From NCBI RefSeq assembly GCF_024346955.1, contig NZ_AP024883.1, positions 434,001-498,000 of the forward strand: a stretch of DNA of 64,000 nt. The letters run 5' to 3'. Below the pieces are notes generated by a model. That model was not told where the DNA came from and made no database searches. It worked only from the letters and a program-made list of their open reading frames with translations. This document shows positions 38,293 through 47,073 of the stretch, one piece after another (the first letter of the stretch is position 1; each line of letters begins with the position of its first letter). Source of the stretch: Vibrio mangrovi. GTDB taxonomy: Bacteria > Pseudomonadota > Gammaproteobacteria > Enterobacterales > Vibrionaceae. The position numbers and the translations under genes are program-made.

Positions 38293-38322
38293 AAGCCTCA
38301 GTTGTAAGACTGGGGCTTTTTT
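38293..38322 (+). terminator. Duplicate terminator after the decayed tRNA copy
   Basis: AAGCCTCAGT, loop TGTAAG, ACTGGGGCTT plus T-run. It differs from the first terminator in one loop base (C to T). Period between the two terminators is 148 bp. Confidence 0.85.
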
Positions 38323-38852
38323 ACATTCTGGCGACTGGTTTCTGTTGTTTTGCCCCAAAGGTTTCAGCCTGCTTACACCGGTTTCCACGCTGACCAACCT
38401 ATCCATTCTGAATCTATTCCGGCCTCCTAAGCCCGAATGATGTATAGATATATAAATATATAAATATATAAATATATAAATATATAAATATATCGAGGAT
38501 GCATATTTGTATGAAAAGAGAATATAGCAATAATGAGGAAGGATATAGATTAGAAGTAGTGAAGGTAATTTACTTGCCCTAACTTACCAGAAAACATAAT
38601 TTCCCATCAACGCAACATATCCTCAAGATCAAATAGCGATCCAATTCGGAGATCACAGAATAGCCTGTGATCTACATTTCTATTTTGAATTATCGAATGG
38701 CTTTGTGCTTCATGAGATTGTTGAAAAATCTTAATAGGAAGATCTGGATTATTAGATGGGGGATTTCCATGGAGTGAGGTTATAGCCATTGAGACGGGAA
38801 TAACGACTCACCGCCTCAATACGCTTTCTACAATATAGCCAAATGAATAGAA
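38323..38852. other. Intergenic region with tRNA remnant, microsatellite and no convincing gene
   Basis: From 38323 to about 38400 the sequence again resembles the tRNA-Asp remnant (TTCTGGCG near the start, then CCTGCTTACACCGG), a third and more decayed copy. An AT microsatellite follows. A 27-codon frame on the plus strand (38499-38582, after CGAGG) and a 60-codon frame on the minus strand (38607-38789) lack good ribosome sites and family resemblance. I leave them uncalled. Confidence 0.5.
38451..38493 (+). repeat. 8-bp AT microsatellite, (TATAAATA) x about 5.4
   Basis: Five perfect TATAAATA units plus TAT, flanked on the left by a partial TATAGATA unit. Located in the gap between the rRNA/tRNA block and nhaP. 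Confidence 0.95.
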
Positions 38853-40133
38853 CTACTCAGTACCGGCCTCAATTTTTTTGGCTTTTTCTATCATCGGTGT
38901 AATCGTTGAGCCCTGAACCAGAATTGAGAAAACCACTACAGCATAGGTCATTACCAGAATAATTTCTTTCACATCAATGAGTTTTTCCGGGATAACCAAG
39001 AAGCCTGACGGTATAGAGAGTGCCATAGCTAGGGCTAAACCGCCTCTAAGTCCTCCCCAAGTCAATATTCTCACTGACCATCTGTTGTATTGGCGATAAC
39101 GTTTGAATCCGATATATGACACGTAGACACTGAGATATCGTCCTGCCAATACCAGCGGTACTGCAATTGCCATCATGATCCAGTCTTCTTCATGGAATTC
39201 GAAGAGTAGCATTGACATCCCGATCAACAGGAAAAGGACACCGTTGAGAAACTCATCAACCAGTTCCCAGAAATGGTCCAGATGCTCTTCACTTTCTTTG
39301 GAAAACCCAATAAAGCGGGTCCAGTTGCCAATCATGATTCCTGATACGACCATAGCCAATGGACCTGACACATGAATAATTTCGGCGAATGCATAACCTG
39401 CGGTAGGAACACCAATGGTAAGTAATAACTCCATTGAGTGGTCATCGGTTGAGCTAATGAGATAATGAAATACGATCCCCAGAGCTAGTCCGTAGACTAT
39501 CCCGCCAATAGCTTCCTGAATAAACAGCAGAGATACACTTCCGACTGTCGGTGGCTCAGAACCAAAAGCGATTGTAAATATTGTTACGAAGATAACTAGG
39601 CCAAAACCGTCGTTAAACAGTGACTCCCCCTCGATCTGAGTCGATATTCTTTTAGGTGCATCCAGTTTTTTCACAATGGCAAGAACGGCGATCGGGTCGG
39701 TAGGAGAGATCAGTGCGCCGAACAGCAGACAGTATACCAGATCGAAGTTAATACCGATTAGCTGGCAGATGCCATATAAGGAGAAGCCGATAAAGAAAGT
39801 GGAGAATAGTGTTGCACCAAGAGCAAGTACCGCAATTTCCCATTTTTGATCTTTCAGGTTCGGGAGTTTGATCCCAAGTCCGCCTGCAAAGAGAAGAAAC
39901 CCTAAAATTCCCTTTAGAAGGAAGTTTTCAAAGTTGATGCTACTCATCGTAGTTGTCGCAATTTGGGTCAAGTGAAACCAGTCGTTTTGACCTGCAATTA
40001 AGATAAGCAAAGAAAGCATCATTGAACCTGCAGTAATTGCGATAGTTGTCTGCATTCTGCTTATCTTACTGTTTAGAAAAGCAATAATCATCGCTGCGGC
40101 AGCAAGAAAACATAGCGTATGGTAGACCGACAT
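38853..40133 (-). CDS. nhaP: CPA1-family Na+(K+)/H+ antiporter, NhaP type
   Basis: A 426-aa inner-membrane antiporter with about 12 transmembrane segments, for pH and cation homeostasis. Diagnostic CPA1 motifs are GALISPTDPIAVLAIVKK (ion-binding unwound helix with the conserved Asp), EGESLFNDGFGLVIF (the ND pair that classifies it as electroneutral) and WGGLRGGLALAMALS. The N-terminus has an ATG preceded by GAGAGAAGA. It lacks the long C-terminal regulatory domain of larger family members. The neighbouring metH is divergent, as in V. cholerae by memory (VC0389-VC0390). Which cation it prefers cannot be told from the sequence. Confidence 0.93.
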   Translation of the reverse strand: MSVYHTLCFLAAAAMIIAFLNSKISRMQTTIAITAGSMMLSLLILIAGQNDWFHLTQIATTTMSSINFENFLLKGILGFLLFAGGLGIKLPNLKDQKWEIAVLALGATLFSTFFIGFSLYGICQLIGINFDLVYCLLFGALISPTDPIAVLAIVKKLDAPKRISTQIEGESLFNDGFGLVIFVTIFTIAFGSEPPTVGSVSLLFIQEAIGGIVYGLALGIVFHYLISSTDDHSMELLLTIGVPTAGYAFAEIIHVSGPLAMVVSGIMIGNWTRFIGFSKESEEHLDHFWELVDEFLNGVLFLLIGMSMLLFEFHEEDWIMMAIAVPLVLAGRYLSVYVSYIGFKRYRQYNRWSVRILTWGGLRGGLALAMALSIPSGFLVIPEKLIDVKEIILVMTYAVVVFSILVQGSTITPMIEKAKKIEAGTE

Positions 40134-40259
40134 TCTTCTCTCTTCACATCTGAAAAACTAGGTTTGAAATTTTCCTTTGATGCCGGGTAAATAGCAATCA
40201 TTTTTTCTTATAGTGAGAAGATTCATTTTCGTGCTAAATTGTTCTATATAGATCCGTAT

Positions 40260-40275
40260 GGACGTCTAGATTTCT
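40260..40275 (+). promoter_or_regulatory. Candidate MetJ operator (two met boxes) upstream of metH
   Basis: GGACGTCT followed directly by AGATTTCT: 7/8 and 6/8 matches to the AGACGTCT met box in the required tandem phase. They lie 50-65 bp before the metH start, just after a TATATA stretch that could be the -10 box. Confidence 0.55.
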
Positions 40276-40324
40276 AATGGTTGTATGGTAGGATGGAGCA
40301 AAAATAAAGGGATGGGTCGTTAAA

Positions 40325-43300
40325 GTGAGTAGTGTTAGACATCAGATAGAAGAGCAGCTTCGGAAACGTATTCTGTTGATTGATGGTGGTATGGGTACCA
40401 TGATTCAGGGGTACAAATTACAGGAAGAGGACTATCGCGGAGAACGTTTTGCTGACTGGCATAGTGATTTGAAGGGTAATAACGATCTACTTGTATTGAC
40501 TCAACCAGATTTAATCAAAGAAATTCATTCGGCTTATCTCGAAGCCGGTGCTGATATTCTTGAGACCAACACATTTAATGCAACCTCCATCGCGATGGCC
40601 GATTATGATATGCAGTCTCTAAGCAATGAGATTAACTTTGCTGCTGCTAAATTAGCCAGAGAAGTTGCGGATCAGTGGTCAGTTAAAACACCGGATCGAC
40701 CTCGTTATGTCGCTGGGGTTCTTGGTCCGACAAACCGAACATGCTCTATTTCTCCGGATGTAAATGATCCGGGATTCCGTAATGTCACTTTCGATACTTT
40801 GGTTGCTGCCTATTCTGACTCGACCCGGGCATTGATCAAAGGTGGTGTCGATCTGATCATGCTTGAAACAATCTTTGATACGCTTAATGCGAAAGCCTGT
40901 GCTTTTGCTGTTGAGAGTGTGTTTGAAGAATTAAATATTACATTACCTGTTATGATCTCAGGGACAATTACTGATGCCTCCGGACGAACACTTTCTGGCC
41001 AAACGACAGAAGCATTTTATAACTCATTACGGCATGTTCAACCTTTATCATTTGGTTTGAATTGTGCCCTTGGCCCGGATGAACTGCGCCCTTATGTCGA
41101 AGAGCTGTCCCGAATATCTGAATCTTTTGTCTCTGCTCACCCCAATGCCGGTCTTCCTAATGCTTTTGGTGAATATGATCTATCCCCGGAAGAGATGGCT
41201 GAGCATATTAGCGAATGGGCAAGAGCTGGCTTTTTGAATCTGGTTGGAGGATGTTGTGGAACCACTCCGGAACATATCCGCCATATATCTTTGGCTGTGG
41301 AGGGTGTAAAGCCGCGTACTTTACCTGAGATTCCAGTAGCGTGCCGATTGTCAGGTCTGGAGCCATTACAGATTGAGAAAGATACACTGTTTGTCAATGT
41401 TGGTGAACGGACAAACGTTACCGGTTCTGCCAGATTTAAGCGTTTAATTAAAGAAGAGCTTTACGATGAAGCTTTAGATGTAGCCAGACAACAGGTTGAA
41501 AATGGTGCTCAGATCATCGATATCAACATGGATGAAGGGATGTTGGATGCTGAAGCTTGTATGGTGCGCTTCTTAAATTTATGTGCTTCTGAACCAGAGA
41601 TTTCAAAAGTCCCGGTGATGGTCGATTCTTCCAAATGGGAGGTTATTGAAGCTGGCTTAAAATGTATTCAGGGCAAAGGGATTGTTAATTCAATCTCGAT
41701 GAAAGAAGGAAAAGAAAAGTTTGTTCATCAGGCTAAGCTGATTCGTCGTTATGGTGCTGCTGTTGTTGTGATGGCATTTGATGAAGTCGGTCAGGCTGAT
41801 ACCCGTGAACGGAAAATTGAAATTTGTACCAATGCTTATCGTATCTTGGTTGATGAAGTCGGTTTCCCTCCGGAAGATATTATTTTCGACCCGAATATTT
41901 TTGCTGTCGCAACAGGGATCGATGAGCATAATAACTATGCGCTTGATTTTATCAATGCTGTCGGTGACATCAAAAGGGATCTGCCTTATGCCATGGTATC
42001 TGGCGGTGTCTCGAACGTTTCTTTCTCTTTCCGGGGAAACAATTATGTCCGGGAAGCCATTCACGCAGTATTCCTCTATCACTGTTTTAAAAATGGTATG
42101 GATATGGGGATCGTAAATGCCGGACAGCTCGAGATTTACGACAATGTACCTGAAAAGCTTAGAGATGCGGTTGAAGATGTTGTTCTGAACCGGCGAGATG
42201 ATAGCACAGAGCGTCTGCTGGAGATCGCAGAAGAGTATCGTGAAAATGCTGTCGGTAAAGCGGACGATGCATCAGCACTGGAATGGCGAACCTGGCCGGT
42301 ATCTAAACGCCTGGAACATGCACTTGTGAAAGGGATTACGGAATTTATTACCGAAGATACTGAAGAAGCCAGACAGCAAGCCTCAAAACCTCTGGCGGTG
42401 ATCGAAGGTCCGCTCATGGATGGTATGAATGTGGTCGGTGATCTGTTCGGTGAGGGAAAAATGTTTCTTCCGCAGGTGGTGAAGTCTGCCCGGGTAATGA
42501 AGCAGGCGGTTGCCTACCTCGAGCCATATATAAATGCAGAGAAGCAAGCTGGCACTTCCAATGGAAAAATCCTGTTGGCGACAGTGAAAGGCGATGTGCA
42601 CGATATCGGTAAGAACATTGTCGGGGTAGTTCTTCAGTGTAATAACTACGAGATCATTGATCTTGGTGTCATGGTTCCCTGTGAACAGATACTGAAGGTT
42701 GCGAAAGAAGAGCAGGTCGATATTGTCGGTTTATCCGGACTGATTACACCGTCATTGGATGAAATGGTTCATGTTGCCAAAGAGATGGAACGGCAGGGAT
42801 TTGAACTGCCCTTATTGATCGGTGGTGCAACCACATCTAAGGCTCATACCGCAGTAAAGATTGAACAGAATTATCATCAGCCGGTGGTTTATGTGAATAA
42901 TGCCTCCCGGGCTGTGGGAGTCTGTACTTCTCTGCTATCTGATGAATTACGTCCCGGATTTGTTGAGAAGCTGAATCTTGACTATGAACGGACCCGGGAT
43001 CAACATGCCCGTAAAACCCCGAGAACCCGGCCGATAACTCTCGAAGAAGCGAGGGCAAATCGTGTTGCGATTGACTGGAACAGCTATACACCACCTACTC
43101 CGCTAAAAAGTGGTATTCAGGTATTTGATGATTTTGACGTTGCAACGCTTCGCCGATACATTGACTGGACACCATTTTTCATGACGTGGTCTTTGATGGG
43201 TAAGTATCCGGCGATTCTGGATCATGAGGAAGTCGGAGAAGAAGCTCGTCGCCTGTTTAACGATGCGAATGCATTTCTGGATCGGGTTGAAAGCGAAGGT

Positions 43301-43999
43301 CTGATGAAAGCCCGGGGGATTTGCGCATTATTCCCGGCAGCCAGTGTCGGAGATGATATTGAAGTTTATACCGATGAATCTCGCACGGAAGTTGCCCACA
43401 GGCTATACCATTTGCGCCAGCAAACTCAAAAGCCGAAAGGTTATAACTACTGTCTTTCCGATTATATTGCGCCGCGTTCCAGTGGGAAAAAAGACTGGAT
43501 TGGTGCGTTTGCAGTGACTGGCGGAATTGGTGAAAGAGAGTTGGCCGATGCATATAAAGCAAAAGGTGATGATTATAATGCCATTATGATTCAGGCTGTT
43601 GCAGATCGACTAGCTGAAGCTTTTGCCGAATACTTGCATGAGAAGGTGCGTAAAGAGATATGGGGTTATTCTGCAGATGAGAATCTGTCGAATGATGATC
43701 TGGTTAGGGAAAAGTATCAGGGTATCAGACCCGCTCCCGGTTATCCTGCCTGTCCGGAACATACGGAAAAAGCAGCTATATGGGAAATGCTTCAGGTGGA
43801 AGAGAATATCGGGATGTCTTTGACAAGCAGCTACGCTATGTGGCCGGGGGCATCCGTTTCAGGCTGGTATTTCTCTCATCCTGATTCCCGTTATTTTGCA
43901 GTTGCCGGTATTCAGGAAGATCAGGTACAGAGTTATGCAGAGAGAAAAGGCTGGAGCAGAGAAGAAGCTGAAAAGTGGCTTGCCCCGAATATGGAATAA
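40325..43999 (+). CDS. metH: Cobalamin-dependent methionine synthase MetH
   Basis: Transfers a methyl group from methyl-tetrahydrofolate to homocysteine through methylcobalamin. At 1224 aa it is colinear with E. coli MetH (1227). Homocysteine domain 1-330 holds the Zn ligands Cys247 (LNC) and Cys310/Cys311 (GGCCGTT). The pterin domain is about 350-640 and the B12 cap 650-740. The B12 domain has [11 protein letters not shown] with the axial His759. The reactivation domain is about 900-1224, with the AdoMet-binding [12 protein letters not shown] near the end. All ligands fall at E. coli numbering. The start is GTG 40325 ([11 protein letters not shown]); the AGGGAT upstream is somewhat distant, so initiation may be weak. 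Likely MetJ-controlled from the boxes upstream. Confidence 0.98.
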   Translation: MSSVRHQIEEQLRKRILLIDGGMGTMIQGYKLQEEDYRGERFADWHSDLKGNNDLLVLTQPDLIKEIHSAYLEAGADILETNTFNATSIAMADYDMQSLSNEINFAAAKLAREVADQWSVKTPDRPRYVAGVLGPTNRTCSISPDVNDPGFRNVTFDTLVAAYSDSTRALIKGGVDLIMLETIFDTLNAKACAFAVESVFEELNITLPVMISGTITDASGRTLSGQTTEAFYNSLRHVQPLSFGLNCALGPDELRPYVEELSRISESFVSAHPNAGLPNAFGEYDLSPEEMAEHISEWARAGFLNLVGGCCGTTPEHIRHISLAVEGVKPRTLPEIPVACRLSGLEPLQIEKDTLFVNVGERTNVTGSARFKRLIKEELYDEALDVARQQVENGAQIIDINMDEGMLDAEACMVRFLNLCASEPEISKVPVMVDSSKWEVIEAGLKCIQGKGIVNSISMKEGKEKFVHQAKLIRRYGAAVVVMAFDEVGQADTRERKIEICTNAYRILVDEVGFPPEDIIFDPNIFAVATGIDEHNNYALDFINAVGDIKRDLPYAMVSGGVSNVSFSFRGNNYVREAIHAVFLYHCFKNGMDMGIVNAGQLEIYDNVPEKLRDAVEDVVLNRRDDSTERLLEIAEEYRENAVGKADDASALEWRTWPVSKRLEHALVKGITEFITEDTEEARQQASKPLAVIEGPLMDGMNVVGDLFGEGKMFLPQVVKSARVMKQAVAYLEPYINAEKQAGTSNGKILLATVKGDVHDIGKNIVGVVLQCNNYEIIDLGVMVPCEQILKVAKEEQVDIVGLSGLITPSLDEMVHVAKEMERQGFELPLLIGGATTSKAHTAVKIEQNYHQPVVYVNNASRAVGVCTSLLSDELRPGFVEKLNLDYERTRDQHARKTPRTRPITLEEARANRVAIDWNSYTPPTPLKSGIQVFDDFDVATLRRYIDWTPFFMTWSLMGKYPAILDHEEVGEEARRLFNDANAFLDRVESEGLMKARGICALFPAASVGDDIEVYTDESRTEVAHRLYHLRQQTQKPKGYNYCLSDYIAPRSSGKKDWIGAFAVTGGIGERELADAYKAKGDDYNAIMIQAVADRLAEAFAEYLHEKVRKEIWGYSADENLSNDDLVREKYQGIRPAPGYPACPEHTEKAAIWEMLQVEENIGMSLTSSYAMWPGASVSGWYFSHPDSRYFAVAGIQEDQVQSYAERKGWSREEAEKWLAPNME

Positions 44000-44037
44000 T
44001 GCCCTTTAATTTCGCTGTTTCCAGAACGGAATGTAGA

Positions 44038-44064
44038 AAAGAGGTTGGCATTGCCAACCTCTTT
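44038..44064. terminator. Bidirectional terminator between metH and lysC
   Basis: AAAGAGGTTGGC, loop ATT, GCCAACCTCTTT: a perfect 12-bp stem with A/T ends on both sides, in the 86-bp gap between the convergent genes. Confidence 0.88.
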
Positions 44065-44085
44065 AATCAATATGGCCCTCGGCTC

Positions 44086-45447
44086 TTATGCTTTGTCTTG
44101 TTGTTCGAAGAGATCCTGATGTAGTTTCTGAATGACACTCTTCGCGTCATCAGCATCAACGAGAAAACACAGATTATGGTCACTGGCACCATAACAGATC
44201 ATGCGCATGTTGTAGTCTCCCAGTGTGCTGAATACTTCTTTTGCATAACCTTTCGTTTCCATATGATTACCAATCAGAGCAACCAGACTCAGGTTCCGTT
44301 CAACTTCAATATGAGCCAGCTCTTCCAATTCTGCCCGGGCTGCTGCGGGAAGCTCCGGAGCACCACCTGAAGTATCTGTTTTATCCAGAGTAATCGAGAC
44401 ACTAATTTCAGAAGTTGTAATCAAATCGACAGAGATTTTATGCTTGGCCAAAATTTCAAAAACCTTCGCCAGAAATCCATAGGCATGGAACATTTTTGCG
44501 CTACGAATGGTCACCATAGTCTGGTTGGCTCTTAATGCCAACGCCCGGAAATAGGGTGAATTCTCCACTCGTCTCCGAATCCAGGTTCCACCTTTTTCCG
44601 GTTCTTTCGATGAACCGACGAATACGGGGATGCCGTGACGAAGTGCAGGAAGTAGTGTTGAGGGATGAAGAATCTTAGCCCCAAAATTCGCCATCTCAGA
44701 AGCTTCGCTGAAGCTGATCTCAGGTATCGGTGCAGCTTTGGGGGCGATACGCGGGTCGGTTGTGTATATTCCGGGTACATCGGTCCAGATTTCCAGACCG
44801 GATGCCTGAACGGCTTCGGCAATCAGGGCGGCAGAATAATCACTACCACCCCGACCAAGGGTTGTGGTGTTACCCTGCTCGTCTGAGCCAATGAATCCCT
44901 GAGTGACGACAAGGTGGCTATGACATAGAGGAGCCAGTTTTTCTTTAGCCAGTGTTGCAGTGATTTCAATCTGTGGTTCTGCCCGGCCATAGTGATCATC
45001 AGTACGCAGTACTTCACGGATGTCAAACCTGACAGCATCCATTCCCCGGTCTTTCAGAACCTGAGTCAGAATATGGGTAGAGATTAACTCTCCACAGGCA
45101 ACCAAGTGATCGGTTAGCTTATTACTTGATTGAAAAGATGCTGCATCTGCAAGACTGCCGATTGTGTCAAGAATCATTTGTACAGCTTCTTTGACTGAGT
45201 CCTGCTCTTTCAGATGCTCAATGATTGAAAAGTGAATATCAGCCAGTTGCTCTAATATTGATGTGCGTCTTTCTGCATCCTGAACCCCATTAGCCAGTTC
45301 TACCAGCAGATTGGTGACACCAGAGCAGGCACTGCTGACAACAAGCTTTGTGTCCGGATTACTTTCGATGACTGCAGCACAACGACTCATAGCTTCGAAG
45401 TTGGCTACACTGGTTCCGCCAAACTTGGCGACATTGAATGCACTCAC
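44086..45447 (-). CDS. lysC: Lysine-sensitive aspartokinase III LysC
   Basis: Phosphorylates aspartate, the first step to lysine, methionine and threonine. I chose GTG 45447 (453 aa; E. coli 449) because GGGAG lies eight bases upstream and the protein then begins SAFNVAKFGGTSVANF, the family start; the frame runs open further upstream without support. Seen: KFGGTSV, SACSGVTNLLVEL, TTLGRGGSDYSAALIAEA (kinase core), WTDVPGIYTTDPR, then C-terminal ACT domains with SVDLITTSEISVSITLD and MRMICYGASDHNLCFLV. Being monofunctional, without a homoserine dehydrogenase domain, and following a lysine riboswitch, it is the lysine-controlled isozyme. Confidence 0.96.
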   Translation of the reverse strand: MSAFNVAKFGGTSVANFEAMSRCAAVIESNPDTKLVVSSACSGVTNLLVELANGVQDAERRTSILEQLADIHFSIIEHLKEQDSVKEAVQMILDTIGSLADAASFQSSNKLTDHLVACGELISTHILTQVLKDRGMDAVRFDIREVLRTDDHYGRAEPQIEITATLAKEKLAPLCHSHLVVTQGFIGSDEQGNTTTLGRGGSDYSAALIAEAVQASGLEIWTDVPGIYTTDPRIAPKAAPIPEISFSEASEMANFGAKILHPSTLLPALRHGIPVFVGSSKEPEKGGTWIRRRVENSPYFRALALRANQTMVTIRSAKMFHAYGFLAKVFEILAKHKISVDLITTSEISVSITLDKTDTSGGAPELPAAARAELEELAHIEVERNLSLVALIGNHMETKGYAKEVFSTLGDYNMRMICYGASDHNLCFLVDADDAKSVIQKLHQDLFEQQDKA

Positions 45448-45484
45448 GGCATTTCTCCCACGACTTCCTAAAATAAAAAATGTT

Positions 45485-45498
45485 GTTGGTTTACCAAC
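45485..45498 (-). terminator. Candidate intrinsic terminator of the lysC riboswitch expression platform
   Basis: Read on the minus strand: GTTGG-TAAA-CCAAC, then AACATTTTTTATTTT. The stem is short (5 bp) but the T-run is good. It lies between the aptamer and the lysC start. An alternative is control of ribosome access rather than termination. Confidence 0.4.
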
Positions 45499-45560
45499 GT
45501 CCAATGTTTGAAGAGCGTATTTCTAGAGCAAAGATAGAGGTGATTCATGAAAGGAGACCT

Positions 45561-45728
45561 CAGAAGCTCTCCACCAGTTTAGCACTGATGACAGTTGAAG
45601 GGATTCAGCCCATTCACCCGACAGTCCAAATCCACAACTATAGACTGTCTCGGCACTACTCCCCCTGAGTATTTTGTTTTGGAGTTGAGGCTCCACAAAA
45701 TACCTGCCTGGGCAGTGCTCCTCTTCTG
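45561..45728 (-). promoter_or_regulatory. Lysine riboswitch (L box) in the lysC leader
   Basis: On the minus strand the order matches the E. coli lysC leader: CAGAAGAGGAGCACTGCCCA, GTGGAGCC, CTCAGGGGGAGTAGTGCCGA, GGGCTGAATCCC, TGTCATCAG, GTGGAGAGCTTCTG. The terminal CAGAAG and CTTCTG close P1. Lysine binding should lower lysC expression. The 5' limit may reach slightly beyond 45730. Confidence 0.93.
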
Positions 45729-45921
45729 CTTGATAGCTTAGGTATTGAACGTTTTTGCCTTGTGAATGTCAATGGCAAATTAGATGAAGTTGATGAATTT
45801 TATCTATAGGCTCAGATTCCGGAAACATATTCGACTAGACTTGTGTCGGATAGCTTTCTTATTGGAGAAGCGTTAGCCTGATATATAATTTCCGGCGAAT
45901 GTGAATGAAAGGAGTCAGTTC
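45729..45921. other. Divergent promoter region, lysC leader / aminotransferase
   Basis: No gene. It must hold the lysC promoter (minus) and the aminotransferase promoter (plus). AAAGGAG at 45908-45914 is the Shine-Dalgarno of the latter. Confidence 0.5.
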
Positions 45922-47067
45922 ATGAATATACAAAGTTTTTTCCCACCCCGAAGAACATTAATGGGCCCGGGTCCGTCTGATATTCATCCTCGGGTGTTAC
46001 AGGCTTTAAGTCGGCCGACAATTGGCCATCTTGATCCGTTATTTATCCAGATGATGGATGAGTTGAAGTCACTCTTACAATATGCATTTCAAACCAATAA
46101 TGAATTTACAATCGCAGTTTCTGCACCGGGAAGTGCCGGAATGGAGGCCTGTTTTGTGAATTTACTGGAGCCGGGAGATACGGTTATCGTTTGTCGTAAC
46201 GGTGTTTTTGGTGAACGCATGCGGGAGAATGTCGTGCGCTGTGGCGCAAATGCAGTTCTGGTTGATAATGAATGGGGACAGAGCGTTTCTGTTGATAAAG
46301 TTGAGCAGGCTATTCGGGAACATCCAGAAGCAAAAATTCTGGCATTCGTGCATGCTGAAACATCGACCGGGGCATTAAGTGATGCTGAAGCTCTGGGACG
46401 TTTAGCTAAACAGCATGGCCTGTTAACCATTGTTGATACAGTGACGTCATTAGGCGGTGTACCGCTCTATGTAGATGAATGGCAGCTTGATGCTGTTTAT
46501 TCTGGCAGCCAGAAATGTCTTTCCTGTGTTCCCGGACTTTCTCCGCTGACGTTTTCTCCGGCAGCGATTGAAAAAATCAAGAGCCGGAAGACCCCCGTTC
46601 AGAGCTGGTTCCTTGATCAGACGTTGGTCATGGGATACTGGAGCGGGCAACAGAAACGGAGTTACCATCATACTGCACCGGTAAATACCTTGTATGCTTT
46701 GCATGAAGCTTTATTGCTATTGCAAGAAGAGTCGCTGGAGTCTTCGTGGCGCAGACATCAGCAGATGCATCAACAGCTCAGAAGTGGTCTGGAACAACTG
46801 GGGCTGACATTTGTTGTAGAAGAATCAGAACGGTTACCGCAGCTGAATACGGTCCGAATTCCGGAAGGAATTGAGGATGAGTGGGTCAGAACCTATTTAC
46901 TTCACCACTATAATCTGGAAATTGGTGCCGGGTTAGGACAGTTTGCCGGGAATGCATGGAGAATCGGTTTAATGGGATATAGTGCCCGAACCGAGAATAT
47001 TGCTCTTTGTCTGAAAGCACTGGAAGATGCGTTGGCTCAGTGTCAGGCAAGTGTACCCATGAGATAA
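45922..47067 (+). CDS. PLP-dependent class V aminotransferase (alanine/serine-glyoxylate aminotransferase-like)
   Basis: A 381-aa cytosolic fold-type I PLP enzyme. I chose ATG 45922, seven bases after AAAGGAG; an in-frame GTG at 45901 lacks a site. Family features: LMGPGPSDIHPRVLQAL at the N-terminus, SAPGSAGMEACFVNLLEPGD (PLP phosphate region), HAETSTGAL, VDTVTSLGGVPLYVDEW (PLP-binding Asp) and SGSQKCLSCVPGLSP with the Schiff-base lysine. The C-terminal IGLMGYSART is typical of the alanine-glyoxylate / serine-pyruvate group. The true amino donor and acceptor cannot be decided. Convergent with the next gene, with only six bases between stops. Confidence 0.9.
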   Translation: MNIQSFFPPRRTLMGPGPSDIHPRVLQALSRPTIGHLDPLFIQMMDELKSLLQYAFQTNNEFTIAVSAPGSAGMEACFVNLLEPGDTVIVCRNGVFGERMRENVVRCGANAVLVDNEWGQSVSVDKVEQAIREHPEAKILAFVHAETSTGALSDAEALGRLAKQHGLLTIVDTVTSLGGVPLYVDEWQLDAVYSGSQKCLSCVPGLSPLTFSPAAIEKIKSRKTPVQSWFLDQTLVMGYWSGQQKRSYHHTAPVNTLYALHEALLLLQEESLESSWRRHQQMHQQLRSGLEQLGLTFVVEESERLPQLNTVRIPEGIEDEWVRTYLLHHYNLEIGAGLGQFAGNAWRIGLMGYSARTENIALCLKALEDALAQCQASVPMR

Positions 47068-47073
47068 AACAGC

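Noticed and set aside
38051..38293. 80-codon plus-strand frame
   Set aside because: It runs through tRNA-Asp, its terminator and the decayed copy, so it is not a protein gene.
38441..38500. Short AT repeats considered as a CRISPR array
   Set aside because: Units of 8 bp with no spacers; a microsatellite. No cas genes or other repeat-spacer pattern in the window.
45480..45668. 62-codon plus-strand frame upstream of lysC
   Set aside because: It is antisense to the lysine riboswitch, whose conserved structure explains the sequence.
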